Of a DNA stretch of 64,000 nucleotides, positions 25,677-33,830 are shown one piece after another (position 1 is the first letter of the stretch; the number at the start of each line of letters is the position of its first letter). The DNA is taken from assembly GCA_045540115.1 (NCBI GenBank), contig JAZQGR010000106.1, positions 24,949-88,948 of the forward strand, given 5' to 3'. The translations under genes were made by a program, and so were the position numbers. Under the pieces are notes generated by a model, which made no database searches, was not told the origin of the DNA, and saw nothing but the letters and a program-made list of their open reading frames with translations. The DNA comes from Colimorpha_A sp045540115 (lineage in GTDB: Bacteria; Bacillota; Clostridia; Oscillospirales; CAG-272).

Positions 25677-25895
25677 CTGCCTAAGGATGATGTAGTAGAG
25701 TTCGAGGGTGTCGTTCTTGAGTCACTGCCTAACGCACACTTCAAGGTTCAGCTCCCTAACGGACACATCGTAACAGCCCACATTTCGGGCAAACTCAGAA
25801 TGAACTATATATGGATATTGCCGGGAGACAAGGTAACTGTTGAGGTTTCCGTCTACGACCTTACAAAGGGTAGAATCACCTGGCGTGCTAAATAA
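25677..25895 (+). CDS. infA: Translation initiation factor IF-1, apparent CTG start
   Basis: 72 codons encoding a complete IF-1: PKDDVVEFEGVVLE at the start, NGHIVTAHISGKLRMNYI in the middle and DLTKGRITWRAK at the end. No ATG, GTG or TTG lies at the start of the frame. The codon at the family start position is CTG (25677-25679), and AGGAGG at 25664-25669 gives a 7-nt spacing. An ATT at 25671 is in frame but too near the site. The length matches the usual 72 residues exactly. IF-1 binds the A site during initiation. Confidence 0.93.
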   Translation: MPKDDVVEFEGVVLESLPNAHFKVQLPNGHIVTAHISGKLRMNYIWILPGDKVTVEVSVYDLTKGRITWRAK

Positions 25896-25913
25896 GAAAG
25901 GAATGGTAACAAA

Positions 25914-26027
25914 ATGAAGGTTAAGCCATCCGTTAAAAAGATTTGCGAAAAGTGCAAAATCATCAAGCGCAAGGGACGCATAATGGTAATTTGCGAAAAT
26001 CCCAAGCACAAACAGAGACAGGGTTAA
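25914..26027 (+). CDS. rpmJ: 50S ribosomal protein L36
   Basis: 37 residues: MKVKPSVKKICEKCKIIKRK then a second metal-ligand part with Cys and His (ICENPKHKQRQG). This is the zinc-binding form. Between infA and rpsM, the usual place. Confidence 0.97.
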   Translation: MKVKPSVKKICEKCKIIKRKGRIMVICENPKHKQRQG

Positions 26028-26045
26028 TAGAAAGGGGAAAATCAC

Positions 26046-26414
26046 ATGGCTCGTATAGCAGGCGTTGATATTCCGAACGCAAAACGCGTTGAAATCGCTC
26101 TGACCTATATTTACGGCATCGGAAGAACCTCTGCCAAGAAGATCCTCGAGGTAACCGGAATCAACCCCGATACCCGCGCAAAGGACCTTACCGAGGAAGA
26201 GATCGCAAAGCTCCGTGAAGAGATCGAAAACCACTACCACGTAGAAGGTGATCTCCGTCGTGAAGTTGGTCTTGACATCAAGAGAATGGTCGAGATAAAT
26301 TGCTACCGCGGCATCCGTCACAGAAAGGGTCTCCCCGTAAGAGGTCAGAGAACCAAGACTAATGCCAGAACCCGCAAAGGTCCCGCAAAGACCATCGCTA
26401 ACAAGAAGAAGTAA
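26046..26414 (+). CDS. rpsM: 30S ribosomal protein S13
   Basis: 122 residues; MARIAGVDIPNAKRVEIALT and YRGIRHRKGLPVRGQRTKTN are hallmarks. Intersubunit bridge protein. Confidence 0.98.
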   Translation: MARIAGVDIPNAKRVEIALTYIYGIGRTSAKKILEVTGINPDTRAKDLTEEEIAKLREEIENHYHVEGDLRREVGLDIKRMVEINCYRGIRHRKGLPVRGQRTKTNARTRKGPAKTIANKKK

Positions 26415-26427
26415 AGGGGTGAACTAA

Positions 26428-26829
26428 ATGGCAGCACAGAATTCGGCCAAGAAGGTCGTAAGAAAGCGCCGTGAGCGCAAAAACGTTGAAAAGGGTCAGG
26501 TTCATATTCAGGCAACTTTCAACAACACAATCGTAACCGTAACCGATATGGCGGGTAACGCCATCTCCTGGGCTTCCGCCGGTGAGCTTGGCTTCAAGGG
26601 CTCGAGAAAGTCTACTCCCTTTGCTGCTCAGAGCGCATCTGAGACCGCAGCAAAGATCGCAGTTGACCACGGCATGAAGAGCGTAGAAGTTTACGTTAAG
26701 GGACCCGGATCGGGAAGAGAATCCGCTATCCGTGCGCTTCAGACAGCAGGACTCAACGTTGAGATGATTAAGGACGTAACTCCTATTCCTCACAACGGTT
26801 GCCGTCCCCCCAAGCGCAGAAGAGTCTGA
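26428..26829 (+). CDS. rpsK: 30S ribosomal protein S11
   Basis: 133 residues; GQVHIQATFNNTIVTVTD, the GSGRESAIRALQ segment and the DVTPIPHNGCRPPKRRRV end are typical. Confidence 0.98.
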   Translation: MAAQNSAKKVVRKRRERKNVEKGQVHIQATFNNTIVTVTDMAGNAISWASAGELGFKGSRKSTPFAAQSASETAAKIAVDHGMKSVEVYVKGPGSGRESAIRALQTAGLNVEMIKDVTPIPHNGCRPPKRRRV

Positions 26830-26864
26830 TGGCTCACATTAAGTAAGCAGGAGGAAAAAACAGT

Positions 26865-27494
26865 ATGGCAAGATATACAGGCTCTGTGTGCAAGCTTTGC
26901 CGCAGAGAAGGCACCAAGCTTTTCCTTAAGGGCGACCGTTGCCTTTCCGGCAAGTGCGCAATAGAGAAGCATCCTTCCGTTCCCGGCCAGCATGGTAATG
27001 GCAGAAAGAACGTAAAGGAATACGGAGTACAGTTCCGCGAAAAGCAGAAGGCTAAGAGATACTACGGCGTTCTCGAGAACCAGTTCAAGGGTTACTTCGA
27101 GAAGGCAGAAAAGACCGAAGGCGTTGCAGGTGAAAACCTTCTCAACCTTCTTGAAAGACGTTTCGATAACGTTATTTACAGAATCGGTCTTGCAAACAGC
27201 CGTAAGGAAGCTCGTCAGCTCGTAACTCACGGTCACTTCCGTCTCAACGGTAAGAAGGTAAACATTCCTTCTCTCATCGTTCGTGCAGGTGACGTAATTA
27301 CTCTTCGTGAAGAGAGCCGTTCTTCTGAAAAGTTCAAGGCACTCATCGAGAGTCTCGATTCTCACATCACTCCTAAGTGGATCGAGCTTGATAAGGGACA
27401 GGTAGTCGCTAAGGTCGCAGCTCTCCCTCAGAGAGACGACGTAGACTTCCCCTTCGAGGAGCACCTCATCGTCGAGCTTTATTCCAAGAACTAA
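26865..27494 (+). CDS. rpsD: 30S ribosomal protein S4, zinc-binding form
   Basis: 209 residues. Four cysteines at the N-terminus (C9, C12, C26, C31) mark the zinc form. The S4 RNA-binding domain LANSRKEARQLVTHGHFRLN is present. In this genome rpsD lies within the alpha cluster, unlike B. subtilis. Confidence 0.97.
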   Translation: MARYTGSVCKLCRREGTKLFLKGDRCLSGKCAIEKHPSVPGQHGNGRKNVKEYGVQFREKQKAKRYYGVLENQFKGYFEKAEKTEGVAGENLLNLLERRFDNVIYRIGLANSRKEARQLVTHGHFRLNGKKVNIPSLIVRAGDVITLREESRSSEKFKALIESLDSHITPKWIELDKGQVVAKVAALPQRDDVDFPFEEHLIVELYSKN

Positions 27495-27590
27495 ACCCGA
27501 TAGCCGTATATGCGGCATCGGGGTTCATCTCGGCTGCATAACGGTACTGATTTGTTTCAATAAATAAATACAGGAAGGGGTACATTTTAA
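27495..27590 (+). promoter_or_regulatory. Hairpin in the rpsD-rpoA gap
   Basis: A long stem, roughly CCCGAT-GCCG at 27497-27507 against CGGC-ATCGGG ending near 27522, follows the rpsD stop with no T-run after it. Likely an RNA processing or partial-attenuation structure that sets rpoA-rplQ levels apart from the ribosomal proteins upstream. No open frame. Confidence 0.4.
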
Positions 27591-28541
27591 ATGATAGAAA
27601 TAGAAAAGCCTAATATTGCTACCGTCGATCTCAGCGAAGACGGAAAGAGCGGTAAGTTTGTAGTTGAACCTCTTGAAAGAGGATACGGCACGACGCTCGG
27701 TAACTCGCTCCGCAGAGTACTTCTCAGCTCTCTGCCCGGCGTAGCAGTAACAAGCATCAAGATCGATGGAGTTCTTCATGAGATCTCAACTGCTGCAGGC
27801 GTAAAAGAAGACGTTCCGAACATCGTTCTCAACGTCAAGGGTATCACCGCAAAGCTTTTCAGCGACACCCCCAAGACCGCAGTCATTGACGTGACCGGTC
27901 CTTGCACGGTAACTGCGGGTGATATCAAGGCAGACGCAGACCTCGAGATCCTCAACCCCGAGCATCACATCGCAACCGTAAGCGACGGTGCGCGCTTCTA
28001 TATGGAGCTCACCTTCAGCCACGGCCGCGGATACGTGTCTCAGGAGAAGAACAAGCTTAATAACCAGCCGGCGATTGGCGTTATTTATACGGACAGCATC
28101 TATACTCCCGTTTATAACGTAAGCTACACGGTCGAGAATACCCGTGTCGGTTCCAATACCGACTACGATAAGCTCACGCTTAACGTACTTACAAACGGCA
28201 CTATCTCGGCAAAGGAAGCTATATCGCTCGCCGCCAAGATACTCAACGAGCATCTCAACTTGTTCGTAAACCTTTCGGACGAGGCTCAGAAGATCGACGT
28301 ACTTGTCGAAAGACCCGAAACCGTCAAGGAGAAGGTCCTTGAGATGACCATTGAGGAGCTTGACATGTCTGTTCGTTCCTTCAACTGTCTGAAGAGAGCA
28401 GGCATTGATACGGTTGAAGATCTTACAAACAAGACCGAAGAGGATATGATTAAGGTAAGAAACCTTGGCAAGAAGTCTCTTGAAGAAGTAATTCAGAAGC
28501 TTCACTCTCTCGGACTTGATCTCAAGAAGGAAGTTGACTGA
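27591..28541 (+). CDS. rpoA: DNA-directed RNA polymerase subunit alpha
   Basis: 316 residues. N-terminal dimerisation domain (EPLERGYGTTLGNSLRRVLLSSLPG) and C-terminal DNA-binding domain (SVRSFNCLKRAGIDTVEDL, KVRNLGKKSLEEV) joined by a linker. Site AGGAAGGGG before ATG 27591. Confidence 0.98.
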   Translation: MIEIEKPNIATVDLSEDGKSGKFVVEPLERGYGTTLGNSLRRVLLSSLPGVAVTSIKIDGVLHEISTAAGVKEDVPNIVLNVKGITAKLFSDTPKTAVIDVTGPCTVTAGDIKADADLEILNPEHHIATVSDGARFYMELTFSHGRGYVSQEKNKLNNQPAIGVIYTDSIYTPVYNVSYTVENTRVGSNTDYDKLTLNVLTNGTISAKEAISLAAKILNEHLNLFVNLSDEAQKIDVLVERPETVKEKVLEMTIEELDMSVRSFNCLKRAGIDTVEDLTNKTEEDMIKVRNLGKKSLEEVIQKLHSLGLDLKKEVD

Positions 28542-28584
28542 TAGTCAATTTTCACCGCATAATGATTAATGGAGGTATGAAATA

Positions 28585-29106
28585 ATGCCAGGAACAAGAA
28601 AGCTCGGCAGAACTACCGCCAACCGTATGGCAATGCTCCGCGGTATGGTAACACTTCTGCTTGAGACCGGTAAGGTTGACACTACCCTTACCAGAGCGAA
28701 GGAAGTTCGCGCTCTTGCCGAGAAGATGATCACTCTCGGAAAGAAGAATACACTTGCAACCCGCCGTCAGGCACTCGCATTCATCACCAAGGAAGACGTA
28801 GTAAAGAAGGTCTTTGACCAGATCGCTCCCGAGAATGCAAACCGTAACGGTGGTTACACGGCAATCTACAAGCTCGGTCCCCGTCGCGGCGACGGAGCAG
28901 AGATGGCTCGTATAGTTCTTCTCAGTGAGGTTGAGAAGAAGGTAGCTGAGGAAAAGGCTTCCAAGAAGTCCAAGAAGGCAGCTAAGAAGGTTGAGGCTCC
29001 CGTAGAGGAAGCTACCGTAGAGGCAGTTGCAGAGGAAGCAGTCGAAGCTCCCGCTGAAGAGACCGCTACCGAGGAAGCTCCTGCTGAGGAAGCAACTGAG
29101 GCCTAA
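28585..29106 (+). CDS. rplQ: 50S ribosomal protein L17 with an acidic C-terminal extension
   Basis: The first 115 or so residues are standard L17 (MPGTRKLGRTTANRMAMLRG, YTAIYKLGPRRGDGAEMA). The last 55 or so residues are a low-complexity tail: first a Lys/Ser-rich piece, then Ala, Glu, Val and Pro repeats such as APAEET and APAEEATEA. The tail is unlikely to fold. Last gene of the cluster; a strong terminator follows. Confidence 0.97.
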   Translation: MPGTRKLGRTTANRMAMLRGMVTLLLETGKVDTTLTRAKEVRALAEKMITLGKKNTLATRRQALAFITKEDVVKKVFDQIAPENANRNGGYTAIYKLGPRRGDGAEMARIVLLSEVEKKVAEEKASKKSKKAAKKVEAPVEEATVEAVAEEAVEAPAEETATEEAPAEEATEA

Positions 29107-29114
29107 AACAGATA

Positions 29115-29148
29115 AAAACTCCGAAAGCATCGCTTTCGGAGTTTTTTA
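29115..29148 (+). terminator. Terminator of the ribosomal cluster
   Basis: 12-bp stem AACTCCGAAAGC / GCTTTCGGAGTT with a 3-nt loop and six T, directly after rplQ. Confidence 0.93.
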
Positions 29149-29150
29149 TG

Positions 29151-29179
29151 TTGTCATTAAGCGAAAAATATGATAGAAT
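29151..29179 (+). promoter_or_regulatory. Sigma-A promoter of the nitroreductase gene
   Basis: TTGTCA at 29151-29156, a 17-nt spacer, TAGAAT at 29174-29179 with an extended -10 TGA. It begins right after the upstream terminator. Confidence 0.8.
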
Positions 29180-29203
29180 AGAGTATAAAACACGGAGGAT
29201 ATT

Positions 29204-29716
29204 ATGGTAATCGAAATATTTAAAGAAAGACGAAGCATCAAAAGCTATAAAAAAGAGCAGATAAAGAAAGGGGAGCTTGATCTGATCCTTGAGGCGGGTA
29301 CTTACGCGCCGACAGGAATGAACCGTCAGAGTCCGCTTATAGTTGCCTTCACGGATGAAAAGACTGTACGCGAAATGGCGGCTGAAAACGCAAAAATCAT
29401 GGGCAGGGAAGGGATAGATCCCTTTTACGGGGCGCCGACCGTCGTCGTTGTCTTTGCAGACAGCGAGGTGAATACGGGAATGGAGGACGCTTGCCTCGTC
29501 CTCGGAAACATGCTCAACGCCGCTCATGCGATCGGCGTCGGCTCGTGCTGGATCCACAGAGCAAAAGAGGTCTTTGAAAGTCCCTACGGGATCGCCCTTA
29601 AAAAGAATCTCGGAATACCCGAAAAATACTATGCTGTCGGCAACTGTATCCTCGGTTATCCCGAAAGCATTCCCGAAGTTCGTCCCCGCAAGGAAGGTTA
29701 CGTTATCAAGGCGTAA
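29204..29716 (+). CDS. Nitroreductase family FMN protein
   Basis: 170 residues; FMN-dependent oxidoreductase of the nitroreductase fold. The flavin-binding N-terminus FKERRSIKSYKKEQI and GTYAPTGMNRQSP (equivalent to the usual AP.A.N.Q region) are clear, and GIGSCWIHRAKEVF near the end is typical. Monocistronic with its own promoter. The substrate is unknown. Confidence 0.88.
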   Translation: MVIEIFKERRSIKSYKKEQIKKGELDLILEAGTYAPTGMNRQSPLIVAFTDEKTVREMAAENAKIMGREGIDPFYGAPTVVVVFADSEVNTGMEDACLVLGNMLNAAHAIGVGSCWIHRAKEVFESPYGIALKKNLGIPEKYYAVGNCILGYPESIPEVRPRKEGYVIKA

Positions 29717-29768
29717 TTATAACCAAATATATACTGTTAATATAGGCTAAAATTGACACTATTTCATC

Positions 29769-29797
29769 TTGCCCGAAAACGTAAAATAGGATATAAT
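29769..29797 (+). promoter_or_regulatory. Probable sigma-A promoter of the antiporter gene
   Basis: TTGCCC at 29769-29774, a 17-nt spacer, TATAAT at 29792-29797. A TTGACA at 29753 is too far from this -10 to serve it. Confidence 0.65.
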
Positions 29798-29843
29798 TTA
29801 AACGCGGTGGGCTTTGCCTGCAATAAAATTTTAAGGTGAAATA

Positions 29844-31142
29844 ATGTATACTCTGCTTCCGCTCTCGCTTGCCCTTTTTGCGGGGCTTATGCTTTCGAGA
29901 GTTACAAAAAAATTTAATCTTCCTGCAGTGACTGCATATCTTGTCGCGGGAATAATCATCGGACCGTTCTGCATAGGAGCGCTTGACGTACCGGGACTCG
30001 GCTTCAATTCGCTTTCTCAGGTTCACGGTTTCAATCTACTTTCAGAGGTCGCACTCGGTTTCATTGCCTTCACGATGGGAAACGAGTTCCGCCTCGATGC
30101 TCTCAAACAGATAGGCAAAAAAGCCATTATCATAGCAATATTCCAAGCCCTTGTCGCAACGGCATTCGTCGACCTCGCGCTGTACGGCGTGCATCGCCTT
30201 ATGCCGGATAAGCTTCCGCTTTCTGCGGTTCTTACTCTGGGCGCGATCGCGACAGCAACCGCACCCGCAGCAACCTTGATGGTCGTCAAGCAGTATAAGG
30301 CAGACGGACCGCTTACGAAAATGCTTCTCCCCGTCGTCGCGCTTGACGATATGGTCGGACTTGTTGTATTTGCCGTATCGTTCGGTATCGCGAAATCGCT
30401 CGAGCTTCATCACCTCGACATTGCATCAATCGTTATCGATCCGATCCTTGAAGTTGTTTGCTCACTTATTCTCGGCGCGGCAATCGGCTGGGCGTTCCAT
30501 TTCATCGAGCAGTTCTTCCATTCCCGCTCTAAGAGAATGAGCATCTCGGTAATGTTTGTATTCCTTGCAGTCGCGCTTTCACAGCTCGAATTTGACCTCG
30601 GAGCAAACATAAAGCTCGTATTCTCGCCGCTTCTCGTTTGTATGGCGATGGGAACCGTGTTCTGTAACCTCTGTGACTTCTCTGAGGAGCTTATGGATAG
30701 AATCGACCGCTGGACGGGACCGCTTATGGTTCTCTTCTTCGTTCTCAGCGGCTGTGACCTTGATTTCAAGGTCTTCTCCGATTGGGCGATAATCGTTGTC
30801 GGTGTCGTCTACATAATTTTCCGTTCGCTCGGTAAGATATACGGTGCACAGCTTTCGGCAAAAATGACGAAATGCGATCCCACGATACAGAAATATCTTG
30901 GTATAACGCTTCTTCCTCAGGCGGGTGTTTCGCTCGGAATGTCGCTTACCGCAATGGCGCTTCCGATCGCGGGACCGATAATCCGTAACGTTGCACTCTT
31001 CGCCGTTCTTGTTTACGAGCTTATCGGGCCGCTTCTTACGAGAATCGCGCTTGAAAAGGCGGGAGAGATCAAGGAAAGACCGATCACCGAACGCGAAATC
31101 GCAAAACTCGAAAAAAAGAACAAGGAAAAAACTGCCGCTTGA
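29844..31142 (+). CDS. Cation/proton antiporter, CPA2 (Kef/NapA) family membrane domain
   Basis: 432 residues with about 12 predicted membrane helices. Helix-rich family sequence includes FNLPAVTAYLVAGIIIGPF near the N-terminus and the ion-site region VALDDMVGLVVF, which holds the paired Asp expected for an electrogenic Na+(K+)/H+ exchanger. There is no TrkA-N regulatory domain. The stop codon lies inside the terminator loop. The ion is not certain. Confidence 0.85.
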   Translation: MYTLLPLSLALFAGLMLSRVTKKFNLPAVTAYLVAGIIIGPFCIGALDVPGLGFNSLSQVHGFNLLSEVALGFIAFTMGNEFRLDALKQIGKKAIIIAIFQALVATAFVDLALYGVHRLMPDKLPLSAVLTLGAIATATAPAATLMVVKQYKADGPLTKMLLPVVALDDMVGLVVFAVSFGIAKSLELHHLDIASIVIDPILEVVCSLILGAAIGWAFHFIEQFFHSRSKRMSISVMFVFLAVALSQLEFDLGANIKLVFSPLLVCMAMGTVFCNLCDFSEELMDRIDRWTGPLMVLFFVLSGCDLDFKVFSDWAIIVVGVVYIIFRSLGKIYGAQLSAKMTKCDPTIQKYLGITLLPQAGVSLGMSLTAMALPIAGPIIRNVALFAVLVYELIGPLLTRIALEKAGEIKERPITEREIAKLEKKNKEKTAA

Positions 31143-31155
31143 CGGCAGTTTTTTA
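31125..31155 (+). terminator. Terminator of the antiporter gene
   Basis: AAACTGCCG / CGGCAGTTT stem with T-run; the antiporter stop codon (31140-31142) forms part of the loop. Confidence 0.9.
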
Positions 31156-31313
31156 TTCACCAAAACAGAATAAAAATACAAAATTCGCAAATTTAATGCA
31201 AAGACGACGGAAAACGTGAATAATACAGAGAATAATCAACGAAAAAACAAGCATTATAAATATTTTACTTCAAATTAGTCGAAAAACTCACTTCAATTAC
31301 AAAGCCGAAGCTA

Positions 31314-31342
31314 TTTACAAGACCGCTTCCGAATGGTATACT
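31314..31342 (+). promoter_or_regulatory. Sigma-A promoter of the small 84-residue gene
   Basis: TTTACA at 31314-31319, a 17-nt spacer, TATACT at 31337-31342 with an extended -10 TGG. The 170 bp before it is AT-rich and holds nothing else I can name. Confidence 0.8.
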
Positions 31343-31370
31343 TGCCTCAAGAAATTTCGGAGGACGAAAA

Positions 31371-31625
31371 ATGGATACGACGATGGAACTCAAAATGCTG
31401 AACGTGGCGGAGGAAGACGGGATCGTTATAAGATACTTCCTTTACGAAGACACTCTTGAAAATCGGCTGTCGTTCTCTATCGAATGTCGGAGCGGCGAGG
31501 AGAGTGCATTTTTGCCCGACGTAACGTCGCTTCCCGACCGCGCAAGGGAAATATTTGAGCTTTTCGTCCGCGGAAAAGTGACACCGACCTCGGCGCGCGA
31601 CGTTATTGAGGAAATATTGTCTTAA
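31371..31625 (+). CDS. Small acidic protein, DUF6514-like, unknown function
   Basis: 84 residues, no signal peptide or membrane segment. Pattern: a beta-rich N-terminal half (IRYFLYEDTLENRLSFSIECR) and a helical end PTSARDVIEEILS, as in a small Clostridia family I recall as DUF6514; that name is tentative. It has a clear promoter, a GGAGG site and its own terminator, so it is a real, separately expressed gene. Confidence 0.7.
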   Translation: MDTTMELKMLNVAEEDGIVIRYFLYEDTLENRLSFSIECRSGEESAFLPDVTSLPDRAREIFELFVRGKVTPTSARDVIEEILS

Positions 31626-31647
31626 AAGCCCGCAAGGGCTTTTTTAT
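31623..31647 (+). terminator. Terminator after the 84-residue gene
   Basis: AAAAGCCC / GGGCTTTT stem with a 4-nt loop and T-run, beginning at the stop codon. Confidence 0.88.
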
Positions 31648-31751
31648 TTATTAAGAATATGTTACCATTTTGTAATAAATAAAACTGTTTTATAGACTTT
31701 TTACGTATAAAGAGGTATAATATTGTATTATATACAGTTAACGGAGGCAAA

Positions 31752-32573
31752 ATGTTCGGATATGTAACTCCATTTGAGGGAGAACTCAGGGTAAAAGAAC
31801 AGCTTTTTTATAAAAGTACATATTGCGGACTTTGCAAAACGATGGGCAAGCGTGTCTGCAACGAGTCGCGTCTGACGCTCAGCTACGATATCGTCTTTCT
31901 TGCGCTCGTCCGTTTTCTTCTGACAGAGGAAAAGCTCGAATTTGTCAAGGGCAGGTGTGCAGTTACTCCATTCAAGAAAAAGGCGATCTTGAAAAGCAAC
32001 CCCCCTCTTGAATATTCGGCGGCGGTCGGCGCGCTTCTGGCGTACCACAATATCGCCGATGACGTCAAGGACAAAAAGGGAATAAAGAAGCTTTTATCCC
32101 GTTTTCTGCTTTTTTCGGCAAAAAGAATGAAAAAGAAGGCGGCGCTCCCGGATCTTGATAACTTCATCAAAAACAAGCTCGACGACCTTGATAAACTTGA
32201 AAAATCGGACGAGGTTACACTCGATTCCGCTGCGCAGATATTCGGTGAGCTTCTATCTGAGATCTTCGCCTACGGTCTTGAGAGCGAAAAGAAGCTTATC
32301 GCGTCGGAGATCGGACTGCATATCGGCAGATGGATATACATAGCCGACGCCGCAGACGACTACGAAAAGGACAAAAAGCGCGGCGAGTTCAATCCGCTGA
32401 CCGAGCTTGCTCCTGAACGAATAAAAATTTCGCTGACCTTGGAGCTTGAGGGCGCATCACGTGCCGTTGAGCTTATAGACCCGTATGACTGCGGGATAAT
32501 GAATATTGTTAAGAATATAATCTACCTCGGGCTTACGTACCGAGCAGACAAAATAGTAAAGGAAGAAGTATAA
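31752..32573 (+). CDS. DUF5685 family protein
   Basis: 273 residues, mainly helical, cytoplasmic. The N-terminal GYVTPFEGELRVKEQLFYKS followed by the CGLCKTMG pair is the DUF5685 hallmark. A later IYIADAADDYEKDKKRGEFN resembles a metal-binding DDxxxD-type motif. The stop overlaps the DnaJ start by one base, so the products are probably made together and may interact. No biochemical function is known to me. Confidence 0.85.
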   Translation: MFGYVTPFEGELRVKEQLFYKSTYCGLCKTMGKRVCNESRLTLSYDIVFLALVRFLLTEEKLEFVKGRCAVTPFKKKAILKSNPPLEYSAAVGALLAYHNIADDVKDKKGIKKLLSRFLLFSAKRMKKKAALPDLDNFIKNKLDDLDKLEKSDEVTLDSAAQIFGELLSEIFAYGLESEKKLIASEIGLHIGRWIYIADAADDYEKDKKRGEFNPLTELAPERIKISLTLELEGASRAVELIDPYDCGIMNIVKNIIYLGLTYRADKIVKEEV

Positions 32574-33202
32574 TGACCGATCCTTATAAGGTTCTTGGCG
32601 TATCGCGAGACGCCACAGACGACGAAATCAAAAAGGCATACAGAGAGCTTGCGCGTAAGTATCACCCCGATAATTATGCCGGAAGCCCGCTTGCCGATCT
32701 CGCAGGCGAGAAGATGAAGGAGATCAATACCGCATACGACGAGATACAGAAGATCCGTGCTTCCGCTCAAAGCGGACAGTCGGGCGACGGCTACGGAAGC
32801 TACGGCTCATACAGCACCTATAACGGCGACAACGCTGCGGATTTCAAGAAGATCCGTGAGTACATTAATATCGGTCGCTATTCTGATGCCGACCTGCTCC
32901 TCAATTCGATGCCCGTGGGCGCGCGTAACGCCGAGTGGAACTTCCTTAAGGGCTGTGTCCTTGCACAGAAGAATTGGTTCTATGACGCGCAGAAGTATTT
33001 TGAGACCGCGTGCTATATGGATCCGAACAATATCGAATACCGTAACGCTCTCAACAGTATAAGAGCGCGTGCCCAGTCCTACGGCGGCGGATACCGCACG
33101 TCGGGCGGCGGGGGTCTTTCCGCCTGCGATATGTGCCAGGGACTTATTTGTGCAGACTGTTGCTGCGAATGCTGTGGCGGCGACCTTATCCGTTGTTGCT
33201 GA
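32573..33202 (+). CDS. J-domain protein with a cysteine-rich tail
   Basis: 209 residues. A complete J domain is at residues 1-70 with the HPD motif in RKYHPDNYAG. After it come a Gly/Ser/Tyr linker, a TPR-like helical segment (residues about 95-165) and a tail with nine Cys in the last 25 or so residues (CDMCQGLICADCCCECC and a final CC). It lacks the DnaJ G/F and zinc-finger layout, so it is a specialised J protein. The tail could bind metal. It works with DnaK; the client may be the DUF5685 product. Confidence 0.88.
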   Translation: MTDPYKVLGVSRDATDDEIKKAYRELARKYHPDNYAGSPLADLAGEKMKEINTAYDEIQKIRASAQSGQSGDGYGSYGSYSTYNGDNAADFKKIREYINIGRYSDADLLLNSMPVGARNAEWNFLKGCVLAQKNWFYDAQKYFETACYMDPNNIEYRNALNSIRARAQSYGGGYRTSGGGGLSACDMCQGLICADCCCECCGGDLIRCC

Positions 33203-33203
33203 T

Positions 33204-33740
33204 ATGAAGAAGAATAACTTGAAGGGAAGCACGAGAATGCTCACCGTTTCGGCGGTGCTTTCGGCACTCGGTGTAGTAGTTATGCTTCTCGGAACGGTGA
33301 TATCGGTTCTCGACCTTACTATGGTCGCGATCGCGTCGATATTCGTTTTTTTCGCGATAATCGAAATGGGAAAGCCGTATCATTATCTGATATACGTGTC
33401 GACGTCATTGCTTTCGATACTGCTTTTGCCCGATAAGTTTTCCGCCATTCTTTACATCGTGTTTGGCGGTGTATATCCGATGCTGAAGCGGGTGTTTGAG
33501 AAGCTCCCGACGGTGATATCGTGGGTACTGAAGGCAATATATTTCAATATCGTGCTTGTCGCCACGGTGTTCGGCGCAAAATACCTTTTCGGCGTCGACG
33601 AGGAGGAGCTGACGATCATGCTCTTCGCTGTCGGAAACGTCGCATTCTTTATGTACGATATCGCGATGACGAAGCTGATAACCTATTATCTGCTCGGGCT
33701 TCGCAAAAAATTCCGAATAGAGAAGTATTTTAAGAAATAA
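33204..33740 (+). CDS. Multi-pass membrane protein of unknown function
   Basis: 178 residues from ATG 33204, one base after the DnaJ stop. Four or five hydrophobic segments (for example LTVSAVLSALGVVVMLLGTV). A basic C-terminal end RKKFRIEKYFKK faces the cytoplasm. I do not recognise the family. Tight spacing makes it the third gene of the DUF5685-DnaJ transcript. Confidence 0.8.
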   Translation: MKKNNLKGSTRMLTVSAVLSALGVVVMLLGTVISVLDLTMVAIASIFVFFAIIEMGKPYHYLIYVSTSLLSILLLPDKFSAILYIVFGGVYPMLKRVFEKLPTVISWVLKAIYFNIVLVATVFGAKYLFGVDEEELTIMLFAVGNVAFFMYDIAMTKLITYYLLGLRKKFRIEKYFKK

Positions 33741-33744
33741 CCGA

Positions 33745-33779
33745 TTTTAACGCTTTTGTCATTGACAAAAGCGTTAAAA
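33745..33779. repeat. Perfect 35-nt palindrome over the yicC promoter
   Basis: Two 17-nt arms (TTTTAACGCTTTTGTCA and its exact complement) around a single central T at 33762. The arms are followed by A, not T, on either strand, so it is not an ordinary terminator. The -35 box TTGACA (33762-33767) lies at its centre. Confidence 0.85.
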
Positions 33780-33790
33780 AATAGTACAAT
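33762..33790 (+). promoter_or_regulatory. Sigma-A promoter of the yicC block
   Basis: Consensus TTGACA at 33762-33767, a 17-nt spacer and TACAAT at 33785-33790; the -35 is inside the palindrome. Confidence 0.88.
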
Positions 33791-33830
33791 AAATATATAT
33801 GTCTATTTGTTGTCGGAAAGTGTGAAAGCA

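Noticed and set aside
29753..29797. TTGACA at 29753 paired with TATAAT at 29792
   Set aside because: The spacer of 33 nt is far too long; TTGCCC at 29769 gives the proper 17 nt.
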